From: Gammaproteobacteria bacterium
GTDB lineage: Bacteria; Pseudomonadota; Gammaproteobacteria; Chromatiales; Chromatiaceae
Reading direction: 5' to 3'
NCBI GenBank assembly: GCA_011389885.1
Contig: JAABTK010000027.1
Span: 1-49,774, forward strand
DNA length: 49,774 nt
A program made the translations under genes and the position numbers. Each line of letters opens with the position of its first letter. The stretch's first letter is position 1. Under the pieces are notes generated by a model, which was not told the DNA's origin, made no database searches, and worked only from the letters and a program-made list of their open reading frames with translations. This document shows positions 8,495-18,500 of the stretch, piece by piece.

Positions 8495-9530
8495 TTACAT
8501 CCAATTTCCGATTAACAAAAAGGGCGCCCAATACAGGGGGTGCTGAAAGCGCGCGTCTTTGAGCATGGCCTTTTGCGCGGTCTGCAAGGCCTTGGCCTTG
8601 TTCTCCGCCAAGTTGTTGAACAGCTCTTCGTAAAAGCGCGTCATGGCCTGCGCGGTGGCCGCGTCGTCCACGAACCACAGGGTGCCCAGCGCCGCGCGGG
8701 CCCCCACCTTGACCGCCGTGCCCGCGAGGCCCAGCGCCGCGCCTTCGTCGCCCAAGGCGCTCTGGCAGGCGCTAATGCTGAGCAGCTCCAGGGTCTTGCC
8801 GGAGTCGCGGTGGGCGCCGATGAGTTCCTCCAGCAGGTCCAAGCTTAGCTTGGTGTCGTAGGTGAGCAGGAAGTTTTCCTTCGGATTGCCGGTAAACTGG
8901 GCGTGGGTGGCCAGGTGCACCGCCTCGAACGCGCCGTTTTCCAATACCCGCTTTAAGTCGCTTAGGCCGTATTCCCGATCCAGCAGCACCACCCCGCCGG
9001 AGAGGTCCGCCACTTGACTCAGCTCTTGGGGCACATGCGGCAAGGGGGTGAAGCCCTGCACCGACTCGGAGATGCCCGCGGCCAGCACCCGCCGCAGGCC
9101 CCAATCGGCCGCGCGCGGCGGATAGAGCTTCAGCGACGGGGTGACGGCTAGGGCATAGCGTTCGATCAGAAAGCGCTCGCCGTCGTTTAGCGCCGCCAGC
9201 GGCACGGTGCGCAAAGGCCCTTGGGGCGCCACGGCGAGGGTGTCGATGGCCCAGGCGGCGAGCTGGCCCTCCAGCGGCCGGATCAGCCAGTCGTAGAGCT
9301 GGCGCGCCGAGTAGAGATAACGATTATTTTGGCGGATCTGCAACTGCTCACGGTAGCTGGCGATCACCTCGCCCAGCTCGGCCCGGTTCACCGGCACGTC
9401 CACTCGGAAGGTGCCTTGGGCGCTCAACAGGGTTAGGGTGATCCGGTCTTCCAGCAGCAGCGGATAAAGGATCGCGGTGTGCCCATCGAGCTGTTTGGGA
9501 TCAAAGGGCTTGTCATCCGACGGCAGCAGC
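8495..9530 (-). other. CHAT protease domain of the TpsA exoprotein
   Basis: This is the C-terminal third-kilobase part of the exoprotein. It shows the complete CHAT pattern: RTVPLAALNDGERFLIERYA, then the His motif (His3297), the Cys motif (Cys3343), GLAGTAVKVGARAALGTLW, VDDAATAQAMTRFYEEL and the terminal PLYWAPFLLIGNW. CHAT domains are separase- and caspase-like cysteine peptidases; known bacterial ones are usually cytosolic with TPR repeats. No TPR is present here. Both catalytic residues are intact, so the domain is predicted active. Confidence 0.9.
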
Positions 9531-12500
9531 GACTCGCCAAAGTAGCCTTCGATCTGATCCAAGCCGTATTGGTCCAGCAGCACCTGGGCCTGTTGGGTCT
9601 CGTTTTGCACACCGAGGGGCGCCGCGCCGACATCCGCCTGCTCCAATACGCTCTGCGCCTGCTGCAAGGGCTCGGCATCCGCCGCCTGGAAGGGGCTCTC
9701 TGTCGTTCCCGCGGGAATCCCCTCCGATGAATCGAAGGTCATCAGCTCCGAATCCCCCGCGGCCCGCTGGTCATGCGGGGTCGCGGGCAGGTCCATCAAG
9801 TCCTCCTCGGGCGTGAAGTCGATCATCGATTCACCGGGCGGCTCCCGTGGCGGTGCCGGCTCAATGGGCGGCTCCGGCTCAATGGGCGGTGCCGGCTCAA
9901 TGGGCGGTTGCGCCGTATCCACGGTGAGGACGCCATCAAAAAAGGAGATGTCGTAGTTCGTTGCGTTCAGGCCGGCCGGCGTAATGGCGTAGCTACCGGC
10001 ATCCACCGCGCCCTGGGAAGCGCCGGCGTAGGTCAGCGCTCCGCCCAGTACGGTCTCGGTTTCGCTGTTGACGAAGCCCGCGTAGGTGACGCCCGCGCCG
10101 CCGGAGTAGGCCAGGCCGTCGTAGGTCTTGGCATCATCAAGGGCGGTGACGGTCAGCGGTGCAGGCTCTATCGTGAGAGTGCCATCCGCAAAAGTGACAT
10201 TGTAATTGGAGGCGGTAACCCCCGTCGGCGTGATCCGATAATCGCCCGCATCGAGCGCCCCTTGCGAGGATCCGGCGTAGGTCAGCGTTCCGCCCAGCAC
10301 CGCTTCGGTCTCGCCGTTGACGAAACCGCTGTAGGCGACGCCGTTGCCGCCGCTGTAGGCCAGGCCGTCGTAGGTCTTTTGGTCATCCAACGCGGTGACG
10401 GTCAGCGCGGCGGGGTCGATGGTAAAGGCGTTATTATCGACGGTGTAGCTGACCGAGTAGTTGCCGGTCTTTGCGCCGCTGCCCAGGTAGACGTCATAGG
10501 CCCCCACATCCTCGCCCGACTCGCGGCTCAGCGTACCGATCACCTCGTCCAGCGTATCGCCGCCCTCCAGGGCGCCACCGGTGATGGAAACCGATAGAGC
10601 GGGATCCGCCTCGCCATAGATCTTGGAGACGGCATCCGCGGCCAAGGCGATGCTCAGCGCCGCGGGATCGATGCTGAAGGCATTGTTGTCGACGGTGTAG
10701 GTGATGCTGTAGTTGCCCGTCTTGGCGCCGCTGCCTAAATACACGTCATAGACTCCGACATCCTCCCCTGGCTCCCGGCTAAGGGCGCCGATGACATCGG
10801 CCAGGATGTCGCTTCCGCCCAGACTGCCGCCGGCGATGGAAACGGAGAGGGCGGGATCGGGGCTGCCGTAGCCCTTGGCGATGGGATCCGCCTCCAGGGC
10901 GATGTCTCGCGGGTTGATGGTGCTGTTGGTGTTATCGACCAGGGTCAGGCTGTAATTGGCCCCGCCGTTGCCGTCGTTCACGGTGACGGCGGAGACGGTG
11001 ACGGTCTTGCCCGTCCCGGCATTGGGGCCGGTGAAGGCGAAGGTCCCGCCGCTGAGGTTGTCCGTGCCGTAGAGGGTTCCAGACGTGACGGCGGGCGTGC
11101 CGGCGGCGGCGGTGGTTCCGTCGTAGGTCTTGACCACGTCGCTGGTGGAAACCGTCAGCGGCGCCGGGGTGATGCTCAGTGCGCCGCCCGCAAAGCGGAT
11201 ATCGTAATTCGCGGAAGTCAGGCCGGCTGCCGTTATGAGGTAGCTTCCCGCGTCGGTCGCGCCCTGGGAGTCGCCGCCATAGCTCAGACTGCCGCCGAGA
11301 TCGGTCTCGCTGTCACTGCCCGCAAAGCCCGTATAGGTGACGCCATTTCCCCCTGAGTACCCCAGGCCGTCGTAGGTCTTGGCGTCGGCCTGGGCGGTGA
11401 CGGTCAGTGCTGCGGGGTCGATGGTCAGCGCACCATCGGTGAAGGTAATGACGTAATTGGTCGCGGTCAGACCCTCGGGGGTGATCAGATAGCCGCCGGC
11501 GTCTATAGCGCCCTGGGCGGTCCCGCTATAGGCCAGGGTCCCGCCCAGCACGGTGTTGGATTCACCGTTGACGAACCCGGAGTAGGTCACGCCGGGGCCG
11601 CCGGAGTAAGGCTGCCCATCATAGGTTTTGGCATCATTGAGCGCATCGATGGTGAGCGCCGCCGGATCGATGGTCAGGGTTCCATCGGTGTAGCTGTTGA
11701 AGAAGTAATTGTTGTCGCTGCCGCCGGAGATGGTCAGGGCGTAGTCGCCCACTGGGCTGGTCTGATCCGCCAGGGTGTCGGTGACGGGCGGGACATCGAG
11801 CACGCCGGCATCCTCGCCGTTTTGAAAGCCGGTGTAGCTGAGCACGATGGCGCTGTTGGGTTCGCCATAGAGGCGGGTGGCGTCTGCTGCGCTTACGGAA
11901 AGCGGGGCCTGGGCGATGGTCAGGGCGCCGTCCACAAAGCTGATGGTGTAGTTGGACGAGCTGAAGCCGGCTGGGGTGATGGTGTAGCTGCCCGCGTCCA
12001 CCGCGCCTTGAGAATCACCGCTGTAGGTCAGGGTTCCGCCCAGCACCGCATCGGTCTCGCCGCTGACGAAGCCGGTGTAGTTCACGCCATTGCCGCCCGA
12101 GTAGGCCAGGCCGTCGTAGGTCTTGCCGTCCGCCACTGCGGTAATGGTGAGGGGGGCTGGGTCGATGGTGAGCGCGCCATTGGCGAAGCTGATCGTATAG
12201 TTGGTCGAGGTCAGGCCAGCGGGAGTGATCAGATAGCCGCCGACATTGGTCGCGCCTTGGGCGCTGCCGCCATAGCTCAGGGCCCCGCCAAGCGCCGCAT
12301 CGGTCTCGCTGTTGACGAAGCCTGCGTAGGTGACGCCCGCGCCGCCGGAGTAGGCCAGGCCGTCGTAGGTCTTGGCATCATTAAGGGCGGTGACGCTGAG
12401 CGGCGCGGGGTCGATGGTCAGGGTTCCGTCCACGAAGCCGATGGTGTAGTTGGACGCGGTGAGTCCTTGGGGGGTGATCAGATAGCCGCCGGCATTGGTC

Positions 12501-15500
12501 GCGCCCTGGGCGGTTCCGCCATAGCCCAGGGTCCCGCCCAGCACCGCCTCGGTCTCGCTGTTGACGAAGCCCGTATAGGAGACGCCGTTGCCGCCCGAGT
12601 AGGCCAGGCCGTCATAGGTCTTGGCCGCGTCCAACGCGGTGACCGTGAGCGGCGCGGGGTCGATGGTCAGGGTTCCATCGGCGTAGGTGGCAAAGTAGTA
12701 GTTGTTGTCGCTGCCGCCGGAGATGGAGAGGGCGTAACTGCCCACCGGGCTGGCGGCGTCGGCCGCCGTGTCGGTGTTTGGCGGGACATCGAGCACACTG
12801 GCGTCTTCGGCGTTTTGAAAGCCCGTATAGCTTAACGCGATGGCGCTATTGGGCTCGCCATAGAGACGAACGGCGTCCGCCGCGCTTACTGCGAGCGGGG
12901 CCTGGTCGATGGTCAGGGCGCCGTCGGCGAAGCTGATTAGATAGTTGCCGGAGCTGAGCCCGCCGGGGGTGATCAGGTAGCCGCCAGCGTTCGTGGCGCC
13001 TTGGGCGCTGCCGCCGTAGGTCAGGGCGCCGCCAAGCGCCGCCTCGGTCTCGCTGTTGACGAAGCCTGCGTAGGTGACGCCATTACCGCCGGAGTAGGCC
13101 AGGCCGTCGTAGGTCTTGGCATCATCAAGGGCGGTGACGCTGAGCGCTGCGGGATCAATGGCCAGGACCCCGTCCACGAAGCCGATGGTGTAGTTGGCGG
13201 CGGTGAGCCCGCCGGGGGTGATCAGGTAGCCGCCGGTGTCCGTGGCGCCCTGGGCGCTGCCGCCATAGGTCAGGGCGCCGCCCAGTACGGTCTCGGTTTC
13301 GCTGTTGACGAAGCCCGCGTAGGTGACGCCCGCGCCGCCGGAGTAGGCCAGGCCGTCGTAGGTCTTGGCGTCGTCCAGGGCGGTGACGGTCAAAGCGGCC
13401 GGGTCGATGGTGAGCGTGCCGTCGGCCAGCACGAATCCGTAGTTGTAGGGCGAGGCCAGGTCGCCCAGGGCGGTGGTGATGGCATAGAAACCCACCGGGC
13501 TGGTCGCGTCGGCCAGGGTGGAAAGCGCTGGTGCGCCGCTGAGGGCGCCGGCCGGGGCGTCACCGGCCAACAGGCCGGTGACGGTGTGGGTCAGGGCCGG
13601 ATTGGGCGCAGCATAGGTCTTGAGTTGATCGTCGGCGGTGATGGTCAGGATTGGGGCGATGGCATAGACGAAACGGCCGGTCTCCGGGGTGGTTCCAGCG
13701 GGGATGCTGGCTGGCGGGTCGGTTGGGTAGCCGGCGTTGTACCAGGGCTCGCCGGTAAGCCCGCCCAGGGTGTTGCTGGCGGGGTCGGTGGAGTAGACCA
13801 CAAAACGTCCGGCGCCGGGGTTCAGGGCCGCGGCGCCGGAGTTGTTGATGAAGTCGCCCTTGCTGGCCAGCACCAGGGAATCGCCCGCCCCGGTTACGCT
13901 CAACGGGCCGTTGAGGACGAGGTTCGAGGCCGGGTTGATGCCGTTATTCGACACCAGCAGGTCACCGCCTGTGATGCCCTGCAGGGTGATATCGCCGCTT
14001 TCGGAATAGGTCTTGCCCGCGCCGTCCGCCAGGGTGATGGAGACCGAACCCGTGCCGGCGTCGATGGCCGTGCCCGCGCCCATGGTAAACACCGCCGCAC
14101 CGAGATCGCGAAAGGCGTCCTGCACCCCGGCGGCCAGGGTCTCGTTGGCCACCAGGGTGAGCGCGCCGTTGTCGGTGGTGAGGTTGCCGTTCAGCAGCAT
14201 CGAACGGCCGGCCTGCAGGGTCAGCGCGCCGCCGTTGCCGCTCGGGTTGTTGGCGATCAGATCGGTGGAGAGGGTCAGGTCGTTGCTGGCTTGCAGGGTT
14301 ACCGCCGTGCCCAGATTTAACAGCGCCGTAATTTCCGCCGCCGGGATCTGACCGGAGGCGGTGTTGGCGAAGGTCCAGTCGCCCAGTGTCGGTGCGGGAT
14401 TGGAGAGGTCGAAGAGATAGACTGCCCCCGAGTCGGTAAGCGAATTGCCGAAGCCATCGTCATGCATGGCGCCCACGGCTAGGTTGGGACCATCGAGGCT
14501 GACCGAAACGCCGAACAGGTCGCCTGCATCAAGCTGGGCGGCGAGGTCGAGGTTATTGCCGCCGGTGTAGCCCGCGCCCAGGGTGGCTTTGATCTGGCCG
14601 CCGGTGAAGTCGGTATCGGCAAAGGTGAAGAGATGCACCGCCCCCGAATAGTCAAGCGAATTGCCGGGGCCATCGTCATAGCGGGCGCCCACGGCCAGAT
14701 TGAGGCCATCGAGGCTGACCGAGGAGCCGAACTCGTCGTACGCATCAAGTTGGGCGGAGAGATCGAGGTTGTTGCCGCCCGTATAACCCGCGCCCAGGGT
14801 GCCCGCGAGCTGGCCGCCGGTGAAGCTGGTGTCCGCAAAGGTGAATAGACGCACCGCCCCCGACTCAGTAAGCGTATTGCCGAAGCCATAGTCATAAAGA
14901 GAGCCCGCGGCTAGGTTGAGGCCATCGAGGCTGACCGAGGTGCCGAACTGGTCATTCCATTCAAGCTGGGCGGAGAGATCAAGGTTGTTACCGCCGGTGT
15001 AGCCCGCACCTAGGGTGGCTGCGAGCTGGCCGCCGGTGAGGCTGGTGTCGGCAAAGGTGAAGAGATGCACCGCCCCCGAAACGGCAAGCGAATTGCCCAA
15101 GCCATCGTCACCAGGGCCACCCACGGCCAGGTTGGGGCCATCGAGGCTGACCGAAGAGCCGAACCAGTCGCCCACATTGAGCTGGGCGGAGAGGTCGAGG
15201 TTATTGCCTCCGTTGTAGCCTGCCCCCAGGGTGGCTTTGATCTGGCCGCCGGTGAAGTTGGTATCGGCAAAGGTGAATAGATGCACCGCCCCCGAAGCGT
15301 TAAGCAAATTGCCGAAGCCTTTGTCATCGGGGACCCCCACGGCCAGGTTGAGGCCGTCGAGGCTGACCGAGCGACCGAACTCGTCGGACGCATCAAGCTG
15401 GGCGGAGAGGTCGAGGTTGTTGCCGCCGGTGTATCCCGCGCCCAAGGTGGCCGCAAGCTGACCGCCGGTAAAGCTGGTGTCGGCAAAGGTGAAGAGATGC

Positions 15501-18500
15501 ACCGCCCCCGCATCGGTAAGTGAATCGCCGAAGCCAGCGTCATAAACAGAACCCACGGCTAGGTTGGCGCCATCGAGACTGACCGAGGAGCCGAACCAGT
15601 CGTCCGCGTCAAGCCGGGTGGAGAGGTCGAGGTTCTTGCCCCCGGTGTAGTCCGCCCCCAGGGTCGCCTCGAGCTGGCCGCCGCCGAAGACGGTATCCGT
15701 GAAGCTGAAGAGATGCACCGCGCCGAGCTCGGTGAGCGCATTGCCGGCGCCATCGTCCCCATAGGCCCCCACGGCCAGGTTGGCGCCATCGAGACTGACC
15801 GAGGCGCCGAACCAGTCGTAGGCATCAAGCTGGGCGGAGAGATCGAGGTTATTGCCGCCGGTGTAGCCCGCGCCCAGGGTGGCTTTGATCTGGCCGCCGG
15901 TGAAGTCGGTATCGGCAAAGGTGAAGAGATGCACCGCCCCCACATCGATAAGCGCATTGCCGGCGCCATCGTCATAAACCGAACCCACGGCCAGGTTGAG
16001 GCCATCGAGGCCGACCGAGAAGCCAAATGCGTCGCCCGCCGCATCAAGCTGGGCGGAGAGGTCGATATCATTGACACCGGCGTAGCCCGCACCCAGGGTG
16101 GCTTTGATCTGGCCGCCAGTAAAGACGGTATCGGCAAAGGTGAAGAGATGCACCGCTCCCGTAGTGTGAAACAAATCGCTGGCGCCATCGTCTCCCGAAG
16201 CCCCTACGGCCAAGTTGGCGCCATCGAGGCTGACCGAGCGGCCGAAGTAGTCGACCATATTAAGCTGGGCGGAGAGATCAATGTTGTTGCCGCCGGTGTA
16301 GCCCGCGCCCAGGGTGGCCGCGAGCGAGCCGTTGGTGAAGTCGGGATCGAAGGTGAAGAGATGCACCGCCCCCGAAATACCCAACGTATTGTCGAAACCA
16401 TCGTCATAGGGGGCGCCCACGGCCAGGTTGGCGCCGTCGAGGCTGACCGAGGAGCCGAACCCGTCGCTCGGATCGAGCTGGGCGGAGAGGTCGAGGTTGT
16501 TGCCGCCGGCATAGCCCGCGCCCAGGGTGGCTTTGATCTGGCCGCCGGTGAAGCTGGTGTCGGCAAAGGTGAAGAGATGCACCGCCCCCGAATCGGACAG
16601 CGCATTGCCGAAACCATTGTGATAGGGGGCGCCCGCGGCCAAATTGAGGCCATCGAGGCTGACCGAGGTGCCGAACCGGTCGAGGCTACCAAGCTGGGCG
16701 GAGAGATCTAAGTTGTTGCCGCCGGTGTAGCCCGCGCCCAGGGTGGCCGCGAGCTGGCCGCCAGTGAAGCTGGTGTCGGCAAAGGTGAAGAGATGCACTG
16801 CGCCCGAATTGGTCAGCGCATCGCCGGGGCCATCGTCACCTGGGGCGCCCACGGTCAAGTTGGCGCCATCAAGGCTGACCGAGTAGCCGAAGTCATCGTA
16901 GTCATCAAATCCAACCGCCGCAATGGGCGAACCGGGATAGTTATACCCCAAAATGAGTCCATACTGGCTATACCCCCCGCTGAGTAGATCCACGATCTCG
17001 ATATCCTTGGGATCGATCAGCAGCTCGCCGCCGGCGCCGATTTCGAGCTGACCGCCGCTCCAGGTCAGCTCACCTGCGGAGGAGAGTTCTACGAAGCCGC
17101 CCTGGCCGGATTGCATTCCGGGGGTGACATCCACCGAACCGAGGAAGATGGTCTGCTGATCAGACCACAGCCGCACCTCACCGCCGTCGCCTTGCGTGCC
17201 ACGGCTGGAGGCATCCAGTACCGTGGCGTCGGTGGCGACCAGGGTTTGGGCGTTGCCGTTCCGGCTTTCGGCGGTTTCCGTGGGAATCGCTTCGGGGTTC
17301 GGGTTCGCCTCGGGCTCGCGCCGTGCGCCGCCGAGGCGGATGCTGCCGCCGTCGGTTTCGCCCGAGGCGTCGAGGGTGGGCGAAAGCAGCTTGGTGGCGC
17401 TGGCGCTGAGTGCGATCTCACCCCCCGCGCCGCTTTCGCCGCGCGCCGCGTAGTGGCCGGAGGTGGTGATTTGCTGCGCGGCGGTGTGGGTGATGCGGCC
17501 GCCCTCTGCGCCGCTGGCGTCGAGGCGGGCGGTGTTGTATGCGGTGGTGACGCTGCTGTTGATTTCGATTGCGCCGCCGCGGCCTTCGGCGTTGCGGTCA
17601 AGGTCGCCCCTGGCCTCTAAGGTCCCGGCTAGGGAGATGCCTTCGGCCTGGATGTCGATGGCCCCGCCGTTGCGCAGCCCCGAGGCGTTTAGCTCACCGC
17701 CGGCGGAGGCCCAGCCGGTCGCTCCGATTTGGATTGAGCCGCCGTCGATTCCGCTTGCGTTCAGCTCGCCGTCGGCGAAGATGCGCTCGCCCTGGATGCG
17801 GATGGCGCCGGGTTGGGGGGCTTGATTGGGGGCGGGGTCCGTTACCCCGGGCCGTTCCCCGAGGGGGGTTGGGCTTTTTGCGGAGACATCCAGCGCACCG
17901 TTGACGCGCACCTCGCTGTGGCCCGCATCCAACAGGATCCTGCCGCCGCTTTGGGCCAGGCTTTGGGCCTGCACCCGGCCGTCGAGGTTGATGGCGCGGT
18001 CCACCACCTCGGCCGCGGCGCGGGCGGTGATTTGCACCACGCCGCCGTCGGCCTGAATGCTCCCGCTGTGGTCGATTAGGGTCGTCGGCGGGGTGATGCC
18101 GGTTTCGGGGTCGGGCTCGGCGGCCGGCGCCGCGGCCCCGGCGTCGCCGGTCTCGAACTGAATCAGGCCGTCGCCGTAGAAGTCCAGCGTGGGCCGTTGG
18201 CCGGCGCCGATGCTCACCGTGCCTTGGCGAGCCCGAATCACCCCGTGGTTCACCACGTTTGGCGAGACCAGCGCCGCCAGCCCGCCGGCCTTGGCGCTAA
18301 TCAGCCCCTCGTTGAGGATGCGGGCGTCCGGTTTCGTCGGCGCATCGAAGGTGAAGTCACCGTCGCGGATGCGCTCGTTGGAGAGATCCTGCGTGGAGAC
18401 TACCAGCCCGGCCACGTCCACCCGCCCGCTGGGGCCGATATGCACGCCGTTTTGGTTCAGCAGCATCAGCCGGCCGTTGGCCCGCAGGTCGCCGAAGATG

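Noticed and set aside
9773-14320. Several long plus-strand frames within the exoprotein gene with repeated VGLGIIKGGD-like text
   Set aside because: They mirror the repeat structure of the minus-strand MBG array and have no start signals or family features.
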